DNA of 64,000 bases from Pogostemon cablin (GCA_023678885.1 CM043000.1:21622729-21686728), one strand, 5' to 3'. Counted from the stretch's first letter, positions 43,865-56,693 are shown. The notes: generated by a model not told the origin, from the letters alone. Translations and numbers: made by a program.

Positions 43865-45274
43865 GGGGGCGACTATTTGCACACTCGAATTTATTAAATG
43901 AACCTCATTATTTTATAAATTTAAAATATGTGTATATAAGAAAACGTAAATACCCTTATATAACTAATAAAATAAAATTAATTATGAGAAATTATTATAC
44001 CATCCTCAATTAAATTTCTAAATATGCCCCATTTTAAGAATCAATAAAACTCATGATCTAAACCTATGAATGTAACACATAATTTTAGAGCATTACAGGG
44101 AGTTTATCCCCCTCCCATATAATCCAGATACAGACAGATAACATAGCCTACTAAATTCTTGATCAGTCAAGAAACTATTGTAAATGTTTACCCACAAAAG
44201 CTTATAGTTTTTGATAATGGAATCCAACCTCTGAAGCTTCAGCTGCTGCTTAAACCTGTTGATGAAACATTGGCTTTCGCATCCACCTTTTCGTTGGCGT
44301 CGGTGGCTTTCGCACTGCCCTTCTCCTTCACAGTCGCGCGCCTCCATGATGTCGTCCTCTTTGAAGTGTGCGAAAGATGATTTCAAACTCGCCTACTTTT
44401 TCATCTTTGCCGAGAGCTTGGTCAGGATCTCATCAGAGGCAGGTTTGGTGTCGGATTTGGTCCGATTGAAGTGAGCGTCCATCAGCTGGTTGTAGACTTC
44501 GTCCATGCTTTACTCACTCTCCTCGAACCTTTCTCCTTCACGGGAAATCTGAAAATCATCGAAATTGAAGTGCCTCTGGGTTTGGTCCAGTTGGGGGTTA
44601 TGGTCGAAGACGTAGTGTGGGTCCGATTGATGAATGGTTTCGGCATTTTGAGGATTGTATTTGTGGTGGAAGAAGTAATGGTCAGTGATTGGGAATCAGG
44701 GTTTTGCTTGTGATTTAGGGTGGAATCCTGTGGGTCCTGAGATCTGAAATGGGCGTAGAAATTGACGGACTTGAAACGCTGAAGAACGGAAGGCGATCTG
44801 CGATGTTGTTGGGTTGTTGTGTTTATTTGGGTGTTTCTTATTGGAGAAAGAAGAGGTGACGACAATGGTTTTAATCATGAGATTAAGGAGAAGAAAGAGA
44901 ACAGTGGGAGTGAACCAACAGGTGATGGTTGCCCATATTGAAGATGGGATTGCAGATGCAGATTCTTGAAGCATAGTCGGTAAATTTATTGCTGGAGAGC
45001 TATTAGCTTTACTGATCAGTCGAGAGTTACACTACCCATGTCTCCCTCTTTCTCTCCGGCACGGTGGTGTTCTTGATCTTTAAATTCTAACTTCTTGTAT
45101 GGATTTAAGGGGTCTATTTATAAAAAAATGTATTATATGTTTAACTGTAATTAAGAGTAAAATAGTAATATATAAGGTATGTTTAGTAATGGATGATTGT
45201 TTATTATAATTTTTATGGGTGTATTTAGTAATTGAGGTTCGTTTAGCATATTCGGGGTGCAAATAGCCGCTCCC
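43865..45274. mobile_element. Mutator-like (Pack-MULE) element carrying a DUF4408/DUF761 gene
   Basis: Left end GGGGGCGACTATTTGCAC, with ATGAACCTCA about 25 bases inward, matches the reverse complement of the right end (GGGAGCGGCTATTTGCAC, AACGAACCTCA). The TIR is about 45 bp. The 9 bp flanks are ATGCAAAAT (43856-43864) and ATGTAAAAT (45275-45283), equal at 8 of 9 positions; a 9 bp TSD is the hallmark of Mutator-like elements. The cargo is a plant gene (44093-44974), not a transposase. Confidence 0.78.
44093..44974 (-). pseudogene. Decayed DUF4408/DUF761 (A70-like) gene, cargo of the MULE
   Basis: Minus-strand start MLQESASAIPSSIWATITCW, a membrane-anchor N-terminus typical of plant DUF4408 proteins such as PAMP-induced A70. 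Later blocks are RSPSVLQRFKSVNFY, then SMDEVYNQLMDAHFNRTKSD and, at the C-terminus, a DUF761-type FINRFKQQLKLQRLDSI. The blocks lie in different frames: a one-base shift occurs near 44800-44850, another before 44512, a TAA at 44510-44512 stands just before SMDEVY, a TAG at 44393-44395 follows KMKK, and further shifts occur near 44340 and 44255. The intact family member would be a single-exon protein of roughly 300 aa with a role in stress or PAMP response. With at least two nonsense codons and several indels this copy is not functional. Confidence 0.75.
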
Positions 45275-46384
45275 ATGTAAAATTAATTCAAATTTGACAT
45301 TTGATATTTTCACGAGCCTCCTTTAAAATACCGAAATTTTTATGAACAGTTGTATCCCCACTTGTGCCAATAATTTCCCAACTTGAGTATTTGCAAACAT
45401 TTAACGTCTCTCTTGACATCCCTGCAAGATTTATTCGTTTGTTCTAAGTTTTTTCGAGATTAACAAAATTTGTCCAAAAGAATTGATTTTAATATTAGAC
45501 TCCTTTGAAGAAGAGTTCAAAATGACTTTGTACATATGTTGTTTTAATATTAAATTATTTAAAATAAATGCATGATAAGGCATTATTAGAATATAATTCA
45601 GAAATTATTCTTATCACAATAACACATGCGTCATTTATTTTAAAAATTCAGATGATGAAATATTATACTCCTATATTTAAAATAAATAATAAAAATTTGT
45701 GAAGAATGGAATAGCTAGAGTAATATTCAGCCTCCAAAAAGAGAACTGAAACGACGACGTCACTTTCTAAAATCTACAATACTCTTTGTTGGATCATGAC
45801 TCAACTAGTTTTAGTGTTAGATTTATAATTAACTAGTGCTAATATTAATCTAGTCGGCATCAACTTTTTGTTTTAAAATTGCCAAATCACGTTTAATCTG
45901 TATTTTAATACGACTGCAGGTTGATTTAATATAAAGCTTTTGTTGGTCGCATGTTGATTTGTATTTAAGGTTGATTATGCTTTATTTTAATCTAATTATG
46001 TGGTCCAAAATGGCATAATACATATATAATTTTGACAACTAAATGTGTTAATCATACACTCCCCCTCCGTACTATAAAAGATTGCACCCTCAATTCCGGC
46101 ACGAAGATTAAGAAAATTATAATTTTTAGGGTATAATAGTATTTTTTGTAATAAATAAATGATAAAATATATTAGGTAGAAATGATTTTTTTTGTAAATA
46201 AAGTATATGTGGAAGAGTGGTTGTTTTTTACTTTTTAATTTTTATGAAAATGTGAAAACTTTTGTGGGACAATTCAAAATGGAAAGTGTCATCTGAAATA
46301 GTGTGAATTTTGTAAAATGTATCATGTGAATTCTAAATGCATCTATAGTTAATACTGATTTTTTATTGTGAATTCTTACTTACA

Positions 46385-46388
<4 letters not shown>

Positions 46389-46456
<68 letters not shown>
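46389..46456. repeat. (TA)n microsatellite
   Basis: About 34 uninterrupted AT dinucleotides. Confidence 0.95.
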
Positions 46457-46463
<7 letters not shown>

Positions 46464-46826
46464 CAGATATACATCTTGATAAAGCATTCAAACTAGAAAA
46501 TGCATTTCCCTCTCCTAAATTATCTTTACATATTTTTTAGGTATTAAAAAAAAGTACATTTACTTTTCTTTTTCTTTTTTTTTTTTGGTTTTAAGTAGTA
46601 CAATTTTTTTCCTAATTATATAATACATCAAATGTAAAATATATTATGAATACAAAGATAAGATAATAATTTTAAAATTATATCGAGTACTATATAAAAT
46701 TATCGTATTGAGTATGATTTCGTTTTGCAAGTTTTGTGTGAAATCGGTAGAACTGTTCCATTCTCTTTCTTTGATTGGTAGTTATTATTTTATTTTTATT
46801 AACAATATTATAAATTTTTATTTAGG

Positions 46827-46942
46827 AATTGTTTATGAAATTATTTAATTAACTACCTTTCATCTATGACTACTCTTAAATAAAAATTGTTTATGAAATT
46901 ATTTAATTAACTACCTTTCATCTATTAATACTCTTATTCGTT
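46827..46942 (+). repeat. 58 bp tandem duplication
   Basis: aattgtttatgaaattattt begins two adjacent units at 46827 and 46885; both continue aattaactacctttcatcta. Confidence 0.8.
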
Positions 46943-48069
46943 TCCAATACCTTATTATGTATGAGATTATACAATTTAAAGTTCTACTACGGTGCACTTG
47001 TGACATCGATTTACCTGGACAATATTAATCGTTTGATTAAATTATAATTTCATTTTCACTATTAATTATATTAAATAATAAAAAACTAAATATAGATAAT
47101 CACTCATTACTCTATATTTTTTACCCTTTTAAGATGCACCCAAAATAACCCACAAATTTAATTTTTGACATAAAATTAATATGGAGAATACTTGTGGGAT
47201 AACGTTTGAGACTATTTAAAATCTTCTTAAAAATATTTACTCATTTTTTTATGAAACATATTAGGCATATTATTTTTTATTAAAAATATTAATATTTTTT
47301 ATTAATACCTTTTATTTTCTTAATTATTTATACTTTTTACTTATACTTGTCACACGGTCTGTGTTTGCCATTTATTTAGTATTGGTAATGAACGTGAAAG
47401 ATGAATAATGAATTACGTCTTTGTTTAGTGGAACAAGTGTTTCATTTAAAACAAAATCTGTTATAATTTAAAATTCTCACGTATTAATGGAGTCAAATAA
47501 ATGAAATAGTCATTCTCTACTTAAACAGATATTATATGTGAGATGAATCTAACCTATTATTAAAATATAGGAATAATTACTCTAAGATAGATATTAACGA
47601 TGATTATTACTCTAAGATACATTTATCTAATTATATTACTATTGAATACCAAAATTTAAAATAATATACCTAATATAACCCTACTTTTAATTAAATATTT
47701 ATATATTTGAAAATAGATATATTATCTAATTATCTATTATATCACCTCCCAATAAATTTCTTTATTTTTGGGTCAAATTGTACGCTATGAATATTTATTT
47801 TGTTTCTTAATATATCGCAACGTTGTTGCAGAACACAAATAAACTCATCATTTATGATTTCTTAATCTATTGTTGCGTCGTTGCACACACGAATAAAATC
47901 GTAAAAAATTTTGGGATTCGAAAGACACACCCTCTTTGATTTTTCTAATAAATGAGTTGTTGAAAATCTATTTAGAACTCTAATCTTGAAATTGAAGTTA
48001 GATTGAAAATTAAAGATTCCAACGACGCGTAATAAGAATACATTAAATTAATTTCTCATATTAAAAAAA

Positions 48070-48520
48070 ATAGATTGTGCAGTAATATAATAGATTGTGC
48101 ATACTATTTAACATATTGTGCAATAATATAATAGATTGTGCAGCAATTTAATTTGTTATATAACTAACTAACTTACGCACAAAAATAAAAACTGATATTT
48201 ATCAAATAAATATATATGTATAATTTATTTCCAGCAAATAAATACACTTTAATAACAGTAATATTGTGCAGTCTTATACACAATTGTGCAGACATAAAGC
48301 CAGTTGTGCAACCTTAATCACTAATTGTGCAGATATGAAGCTTATTCAAAAATCCATCCGATGCAAATTATGTACAACTAATTATGACTGATTTTTAAAA
48401 ATAAAATTAAATATCATTTTAAACACAAAATGGTTATAATGTGGGATGATACAATTTGTTGCAACTTTTATGGTAGACATGTAGAGAATAAATAAGAAGG
48501 GTAAAATCAGGTTTGTGCAA
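48070..48520 (+). repeat. Cluster of dispersed TTGTGCA motifs
   Basis: The heptamer ttgtgca, usually as attgtgcag, occurs at least eight times on the plus strand between 48074 and 48335 and again near 48514, at irregular spacing in AT-rich DNA. Same orientation throughout. Could be subterminal motifs of a non-autonomous transposon. Confidence 0.55.
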
Positions 48521-48901
48521 TATAATTTATACCTGTTAGTATTAATTTTAAGTCCACGTATCTAATAGTAATATCCTAATATTCATTGCACCTAACAGTA
48601 AGTGTCCCTAAAATATATTTCTTTTGTACTAAGAATACATTCATACTTTTTATTCTGCTATGTTTCAAGAATACTTTTATACCCTAAAAATGAAAATAAT
48701 ACACGATATCAATAATCTTACAACACTACAATATAATATTATAAAAATATCACATTCTTTTTACACACAATCTTTTATTCTATTTAATTACCCAAAATAC
48801 GTCATTTCTTTCTTAAATCACTACAACAAATGTATATTCATGGGACGATGGATTAGTAATTTATTATTATATAAATAAAATATATATTTAATAAATCATA
48901 T

Positions 48902-49137
48902 TACTCCCCCCTCCGTTCATCCTCAATGTAACCATTAGCTTTTGCATGCGGATTAAGGAATATTATTATTTTATGTGTAGTAAATAATTATATTAATGGA
49001 GGATGTATGTTCCATATTTTATTTGTATTAGTGGAAGGTGTGGGTCCCATAGTCCAAAAAGAAAAATTGATAGATTAAGGATGAACGATCCAAAATGATA
49101 AAATGGATAGATTAATACTGGACGGAAGGAAGGAATA
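48902..49137. mobile_element. Stowaway-like MITE
   Basis: Left TACTCCCCCCTCCGTTCATC, right ctggacggaaggaaggaata. Interior shared with 37291-37476 (gtgggtcccatagtccaaaa versus gtgagtctcaccgtccaaaa). Confidence 0.6.
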
Positions 49138-49251
49138 TAACATATTAAATTATATATATTTAATATTTTAATATATAATTTATTATTTTTAAAAAATATA
49201 TAATTTAACTATCAATAAATATATTCTATCTATATAACAATAACACTCTAA

Positions 49252-49548
49252 TACTCCCTCCGTCTACCAAAGTATTTCACACTTTCTTTTTTTATCAGTC
49301 CCTCAAAGTATTTCACACTTTACTTGTACTAAATTTGGTAAAAAAATATATTATAACAATACTCACTTTTTACACACATCCCAATATAATACTTATTTTT
49401 TCACATCTCCAAACAACTTTACACACCTTTTTCATTAAATCAACTAAAATATATATTCTTTTTCTTACTTTATAAATAAAAATACAAAATTTTATTTTTA
49501 TCTTTGCACACACCAATACGTGAAATACTTGTTGGGACTGAGGGAATA
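49252..49548. mobile_element. Stowaway-like MITE
   Basis: Left TACTCCCTCCGTCTACCAAA, followed by gtatttcacactt twice; right gtgaaatacttgttgggact, then gagggaata. Lies about 350 bp upstream of the HPP gene start. Confidence 0.65.
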
Positions 49549-49663
49549 CGTCGTATAAATATTCTCACGGAAGCACAGTCTCTTATGAAATGTTGTCAAT
49601 AAAATAAGTCTTAAAAAAAAAAAAAACTAAACTAGTAAAAGGTTGACACTTGCAGAATACATA

Positions 49664-49677
49664 TTTATATATATATA
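49664..49677 (+). promoter_or_regulatory. Candidate TATA region of the HPP gene
   Basis: TTTATATATATATA about 225 bp upstream of the ATG at 49899, followed by a CT-rich leader (ctctctctcctcc near 49780), compatible with a ~200 nt 5' UTR. Confidence 0.4.
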
Positions 49678-49898
49678 GGCTATAGCTGGATATCCTCTCA
49701 ACACTTATCTTAGTTATCTAAGTACCCCTTGGACCTCTTCAAGAGTCCACTCAATTCATCTTTTAATATCCCTCAACAGTCTCTCTCTCCTCCATCTCTC
49801 TTTTTTAAATCCTTCTTCTCCAAACCCCACAAAATATCATATACTATTTATATGGTTTTTCTGGGGCTTCTCAACAACAACAATCAGGAAATCAACCA

Positions 49899-52800
49899 AT
49901 GATGGCTCTTCAACTCCATGCTCGTTGTAATTTGCCACAAACTCATCTCTATATATTGTCTTCTTGCAATTCAATCTCTGGACAATGTAGATTGAACCAC
50001 CCAAACAGGGTTCTTACATCCTGGGATTCCAAGAAACTGAGAAAAAGACAGATTTGTGCGATCTCATCCAGTAAAGTGAGCACTGCACCATTATGGGAGA
50101 ATTGGGTGCCTGAAAAGACCTCTAAATCACCTCCCCTTAGTGACATTATTTGGCCTGCAGCTGGTTAGTCCACATTCTCTTTTCAAGATTCCTAGAATTA
50201 TGATTTTATTTGCCTTTTGATTTTATTATTTATGAATTATTGAATACAAGCATATGGAGTATCAAATTTTCTTCTTTAGGAAGTGTTGTGTAATATTTTG
50301 TTTTGGAGATAGTTACAAGTACAACTAGACCCTGCTAAACTATTGCTCCAACTTCAAATATGCCTCAAATTGTGTGTGTGTTTTTTTAAGTAATCTTTAT
50401 ATTTTTAACCTCTATATTTAGATGATTATTAGTATTAAACGATACTCCTCAATATCAGCTTAAGAGTCCTCTGGGGGATTTCCGTAGAGTTTTTCGCGAG
50501 TCAATTTCCGGTCAATAGATAATTTTAAAAGTTTAAATTGAAATGCGCATTTTCTTATGGATTTTTTATCTGTTGTAAATTTTAATTCAATATCAATTCA
50601 TCTATCATTTTTGTGCTGTGATCATGGAAAATATTTTTTTTTATAATTCACATGCAATCGTTACTAAATTGAGACACTAAAATGATTGATGTTGTATGTA
50701 AAATACTATGAAATAGTAGATGAGGGCAGTAAAAAAAAAAAAAGAGCTTGTTCAAATATCAAGTTAAATCTTTTATGGTTGGATTGGTCTAAAATTAATA
50801 GTATGAAATAGCTACATTGTATTCTTAATTTTGTGATTAAGAATTCCATGCATATAAAGGGAAAAAATAAAGTCTATTTCATGCTATGGGATTTAAGATC
50901 TGAAACGACAAAAGAGCGTGAATGTTCCATATATATATATAAATGATCAATTTAAAAAAAAAATTAGAGAGCATGAATGTTCCAATGATAAAAAATGGAG
51001 GGATTCATTTGCAAAAAAGATAAATAAAATGTACTTATTTTAACCTGTTGAAATACATCAAGTGCATAACTGCAATTTTCCCCTTTATTCAATGACAATT
51101 ATGTAGTTCTTGCATAATAGTTCATTCAATGACAACTATTTAAATCTTGAATTTGGAAGATCATTGTTGCTACTACTTGACATGCTGTTTGTTGACTAGT
51201 GTAAATGACACTGTATGTATCAGGGGCTTTTGCTGCAATGGCTGTATTGGGAAAGATTGATCAAATTTTGGCACCAAAAGGCATTTCTATGACAATCGCA
51301 CCTCTTGGGGCTGTTTGTGCTATTCTCTACGCAACACCGGCTGCTCCCGGAGCCAGGGTATGTCGCTTCGTATTTCATTCTTTTTGTATTTATCAACATG
51401 TTATTTTGAAGAAACATAAACCCTCTCTTGTTCTGATAGGAACCTCACCTCATGCACATTCAATCTTGAAAAAATTGAATATCTTTTAGTCTTGGAATGA
51501 AAGAGCATTCTCTTTGTATTATTTTCAAGAAACATAAAGCCTTGTTGTTCTTGATAACAACCTCACCTCATTTACAACACTCAATCTTGAAAACATTGCA
51601 TATCTTTTAATGTTGGAATGGAAGTGTAGCCATTGAACTTCTTAGTTTTATCACAATCGAATCCTCTTGAATCCCGAGTGCTCAACATGCTTAAGCATGA
51701 AGAATGGCAAAAGGTAAATGTTCATTTAGTTGGTGTTTGGATTAGAGTGTTTCGAATAGGGTTTGATATGTGATCAGTCCAGAACCTGATATCAGATTTG
51801 GGTTTTGAGATGCTAACGATTCTGGGGTGCTTTTTCTAGGCAAAAAATTTGTGTAAGACCGTCTCATGAAATGGTTTCATTATATGAGTGCTGTTTTTTT
51901 CCCAACAAGGTGTCACTTTTACCGACTAGTGTACAATAGATATCACTTTTTACCCTTAGTGTATTACTTTTTCTCCAGCTCACAAGTCACACTAGACTTG
52001 CTGCCAATGGTTAAGGTTTAGTTCCTACCAATAAATGTTGATTCATGGGGTGCAATTATGCCCCCAACTTAACAAAAAAATCACTTAGGTATATAGTGCA
52101 CAAACTTTATTGCACCCCCATTTTTACTTATATTTGTAAAATCAATCTTACTAGCTATAAGAATACTACATTCCAATTTTTAGTAGACACGTTTTTCTTC
52201 AATTTATTTAACTAGTTTTAGTTTACCCTTTTTTTTTTTGTAAAATTGTTGGTTGGGAACAAGTTCTCCCACTGCTATGTGTGTATATTTATAATTTATA
52301 CTTAAGTTACTTTTTAGAATAAATTGGATCATTATGTAGAAATAATTAGATTACTCTTGGGGAGGGGGGCTGGTCCTACCTAATATTGTGTAGGACCGGT
52401 CCTACCGTAGTACTTCTCTTTATAATTAATTACTCTTAACCTATTTTGCCTTGTCCTTTAGGTTATACTTTTGATGTAAGTAGAAGACACACCTTAAGAA
52501 GTGGCACAGCTTTATATGGAGTTTTACACATGCCTTGCACAAATTATAAATTAAGAACTTTTCAGTGGCTATAAATCTTGTGCACTTGCATGTTTCATCT
52601 AGAAATACCCTAGCTTTTACCATAACATCTTACAAACTCTTTCAACTTACCAGATTGTAATTTCATGCATCTAAATTTGGATCTTGGTTTTCCTAACCAT
52701 AAATATTTGATCCAATATGCAGAAATACAACATGTTTTTGGCTCAGATTGGGTGTTCAGCAATAGGTGTTTTGTCATTATCGTTGTTCGGTCCAGGTTGG

Positions 52801-53198
52801 CTAGCTCGGAGCGCTGCCCTTGCTGCTGCCATTGCCTTCATGATTTGCACCCGCTCGGTGCATCCACCAGGCAATCACTTCATGACTTGATGCTGAGACA
52901 TCCCACGTCCATTTTTTTCCATAAACGAAAACCTAATGCCGATTTCTTGAAATAACTTGCAGCTGCAAGCCTGCCGTTGCTATTCATTGATGCAGTCAAG
53001 TTGCATCGTTTGAATTTTTGGTACGCTCTGTTTCCCGGTGCTGCTGGATGCATTATCCTCTGTTTGATCGTAAGCCCTCCCTCTTCATGAAAACGAGACT
53101 ACATCGATAATGCATTCGTGTATATTTGTTCATTGATAATGGTGTCTTTCATGCAGCAAGAAATGGTTTGTTACTTGAAGGAAAACTTGAAATTCTAA
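49899..53198 (+). CDS. Plastid HPP-family integral membrane protein (NITR2-like nitrite transporter family)
   Basis: Five exons: 49899-50163, 51224-51357, 52723-52870, 52963-53069 and 53157-53198, total 696 nt, 231 aa, phases consistent. The first about 60 residues are rich in Ser/Arg/Asn without acidic clusters, as expected for a chloroplast transit peptide. The mature part contains hydrophobic segments AAMAVLGKIDQILAPKG, AQIGCSAIGVLSLSLFG and LAAAIAFMICTR, followed by the family signature SVHPPAASLPLLFID. Family knowledge: Arabidopsis HPP proteins (At5g62720, At3g47980; NITR2) sit in the chloroplast envelope and take part in nitrite uptake. Here this is inference by homology. Intron 3 uses a GC donor (CCACCAG before gcaatc). 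Two ATGs in tandem at 49899/49902; the first is used. Confidence 0.88.
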
Positions 53199-54899
53199 CT
53201 GAAGTTAGCAGATTGTACCTACACAAGTTCATTCTTCAATAGACTGAGGAAAGGGTGAGGAATATGATCATATTCTTGGAATGAGAGAAGATCATTCTAA
53301 CCATCAATCATGTGCAGTCATCAATTCTTTGATTGTATTTCTACTATGTAAAAAGTATTAAATACCTATGTATAATTATTTACATTGAAAATAATACACA
53401 TTTTGTCGCCCTTCTTATTATTCTTTCTTATTCATTATTTTTTTTACCTAATCAGCTCTTCTCCCTTCTCCACCAATTATATTCTCCCTCATTTGCTAGG
53501 TTTTATTATAATTATTATGAATTCATGAATAATTAAAAAAAAAGGTAAGATCTAATTTTCCATTGCATATAGTTTGCTATTTTATTAAAAAAAAAGAACC
53601 TATTTACTTGAATTTTAGAAATTGAAGGAAAAAATTATGCTCAATCTTCTGATATTATCCTCAATTAGTGTTTTTTTAAAAAGAATTTATATCATTAATG
53701 CATTAAATAATGATGTACGAAGTTTTTTATTATACTTTCCATTTGTGAAAATTTTAAGGGGAGTGTTGTTTTACCCAATGGGGTAAGTGTAGATTTAAAT
53801 ATTCAAAAGTTTATACAGACAAATCACTAGATCCAAACACCACATGTTAATTTAATTTTGGAGGTTGCCAGGGGAGGCTAATTTAGTTTTATATAGTTAG
53901 TGGCGTCAGTGCGGTGGTTAGCGATTTGGACTTGGGTGGGACCCAGTAGATGGCCCTTAATTTAATTTAAGTATATGTGTGTCGAAAATATTACTAAAAT
54001 AGTTGTCATTATTTCAATAGTCTAATTAATTTTATCGACGACGTGTTTTCCATGAATTAATACCCTCTATTCATGAAAATTTCAGAATTCTTAAATAACC
54101 CTTAAATGAGATTGAAATGTGACATTGGTAATTGAGATCAACTCTTGACTAAAAATCAAGAAAATTTACCCGTCCTTTTTTTTCTTTTTTCGACCATATT
54201 CAGCAACAGTGGATCCCCTTTTCTTAGGTTGGACTGGAGATCATCTTTAATACGAAGCTCGATTAGAACGAGTGGCGGCTATAGGTCGAATCTAGCGACG
54301 TCCAAACCGCACGAGCAGATGTGCATTCATTTATTAGCCAAACCAACTACTAGGTTCTCTATGGTCTTCAATTAACCAAGAGAACAAGATGACTCAACAA
54401 GAGAGTTACGATAGCTCCATAAAAACACTTAAATTTTTTCAATCGAATTTCAATCTTGTGAAGTTACTCGACACATTGACGTCTCTTTTGAATAATTCAC
54501 TAACTTGAAGTCTCGGTCTCTTTCTACCACCAAAGGGGTCAAAGAGAAAGAACCTTCGACTCGTGCAACTAGTGAGTTTACAAGTTTATAATGAACGAAA
54601 TAAGTAACTAACTGGCACGTGCTATTCAACCCGATCCTAAATGTTTTACTCCATGCATTATATGCTTGTAGCTTGCGTGCGTATAGGAAAACATGGTCAT
54701 TATCAGCACGCGCCTAACTAAAACTCTTACAGATGATTGTAATATAACTGTACACAACATTAAACCCTTGCACAACATGGCCACACCATAGGATTGGAGT
54801 AGGTAGTTTGGCATTTATTACTGACATTTAGTAAATACTACTGAGTAGATTCAATATACTAGCAATGAAATAAAGTCACATAGATCATACCGGATGAGC
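53199..54899. other. Region between the HPP and HD-Zip 3' ends
   Basis: Convergent gene ends. Contains AT-rich DNA and a somewhat more GC-balanced stretch (54140-54620) that could be retroelement LTR remnant, but no LTR pair, PBS or coding domain could be identified. Confidence 0.4.
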
Positions 54900-56550
54900 T
54901 CAAGAGGTCCAGAAACCAAAGGCGTGGTCTTCAACAGGAAATCCATAGTAAAAGGAACTGACAGGCATGTGACAATGAGCAATTTCGGTGCTAGCAAAGA
55001 TGTCATCAGGCATCAATAATTCCACAAGCAAGTCATCTTCTCCATTCTGAGATATATCTGATTGATCTGGTTCGAATACACGAGATGAATTGCCTGATTC
55101 TAAGACAGAAGAGTGAATCCCATCTCTCAACCTTGGACTGTCCACATTGGTTATGTCACTTTTTTCTGAGCTCTGTTCTTCATTCTTGAATGTCATAGCT
55201 GATGAGTTGGATTCCTTATCTTCATTAATGAATTGAGCAATGGTCCCCTCTGGTGTTCCTTCTGGGACTTCTTCGATGTTACACAATCGTGAATTTGATG
55301 CCTCTGTATCTCCAACAATCCCATAGCGTTTGAGATGGAAAACCTGGTTAAAAAGAGTAACATCATATAAGAATTTCAAATATTTCAGCAGTTAAAGGTC
55401 CCATACAAAAGCTCACTGGTGATTATCACCTCTGATTTGAGTTTCTCATTCTCCCTGAGAAGTTTATCAAGGTCGATTTTCAAGCTCTCGTAGCTTGCAT
55501 GCAATGCTTCATATTCTGTTTCAAGCTGTCTCGTCTTCCAGCGAGCCCGACGATTTTGAAACCACACGGCTATTTGTCTAGGCTCCAGCCCTAGCTCCTT
55601 AGCGAGCTGCATCTTCATATCTGGTTCCAGCTTATTATCTGCTTTGAAACTCTTCTCAAGAAACTGAATTTGGTTCCCAGTAAGCCGCTTCTTTTTTTCT
55701 GGTTGACCAAAATACTCATCCAAGTACTCATCTCCAATCTCATCTTGATCTAAACATTTATAAACAGAATCTCTCGGTCTTTTTACTCCACCAGTGGCTC
55801 CAAAACTAAGCATTGCTGTCGAGCCTGTAGTTAATACAAGACAACAAACAAGGGAACATTTATTTCTAAGGATTAAAGAACTCCTCATTTGAGGACCTGC
55901 ACTTTATACACATATACATGATTTACAGATCAACAGAACTTAAGGCCACCGAATTAAGTCAATTCATTACCAGTGTCACACAGGATCCTCCAGTTTCATA
56001 TCCTATTCAGCACAATCAGTAATCTACGTGCATGAAATGACAGATTGATGCCTTCGAAATAGAAGGTTAAACACAATTTGCAATAGTGATAATAAACTAA
56101 ATCCATTTGAGTCCTGTCAAGCTATTCATCCCATCATTCAGGACATAAAACAGAGGGGAAAGAATCACAAAGCCAAGAAACTAGAGAAAAACTGAAAAAA
56201 TAAAGACTAGAAGATGATAAGATACAGCCTCTTTAATTGTTCACCAGTTTTGCACAAGTTTGACTTTCCACACCCACCAAAAAAAAAAAAAAGAACTTTC
56301 ATATACTGAAGTCCTGGATTCCAATCATAGAACTATCTATACACTATTACGAATTTAAATCGTAATCATAATCATAATGAACGTAACAAAAACAAAAGTC
56401 AACACATCGCAGATATGAGAGCGTATATATGTATATTTTTTTTCAGACGTTATATAGCATACCAGAGGTAGATTTCTTAGTAGCAGATGCAACCACAGAA
56501 TCAAAAATCCGATCATGGGAAGAAAATTTGAGCTTCGGCGTCTGATCCAT
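54900..56550 (-). CDS. HD-Zip class I transcription factor (HAT5/ATHB1-like)
   Basis: Three exons on the minus strand: 56550-56463, 55824-55430 and 55343-54900, total 927 nt, 308 aa, with GT-AG introns. The start is MDQTPKLKFSSHDRIFDSVV. A homeodomain covers about residues 73-128 (EKKKRLTGNQIQFLEKSF through the recognition helix IAVWFQNRRARWKTRQ), followed directly by a leucine zipper (about 130-163, QLETEYEALHASYESLKIDL). The last intron falls at the end of the zipper. The C-terminal half is acidic and Ser-rich and ends with an aromatic motif (AFGFWTS) like the activation tails of this class. HD-Zip I proteins dimerise and bind the pseudopalindrome CAATNATTG in nuclei, controlling growth and stress responses. 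The leader carries uORFs. Gene complete; subgroup assignment is by resemblance only. Confidence 0.93.
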
Positions 56551-56693
56551 GTCTCAGAATCGACGCTCCGCACAGCACAATGAATCTATCGGTACTCAGA
56601 AAAGTCTGCTACTTGAATTCTTAGGGTTCTTACCCTCGAAGATTTTAAGAGTAGACCCTTTATCTGAATCTCTTTTGGGAGCAATCTAGATAA

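Larger units (their letters stand above)
45275..48901. other. Gene-free AT-rich region
   Basis: Holds a degenerate MITE near 46055-46300 (ctccccctccgtac at its left), a TA microsatellite, a 58 bp tandem duplication and a cluster of ttgtgca words, each listed or discussed separately. No coding signal. Confidence 0.45.

Noticed and set aside
54140..54620. Possible LTR or retroelement gag remnant
   Set aside because: More balanced composition than its flanks, but no LTR pair, PBS, polypurine tract or coding domain could be identified.
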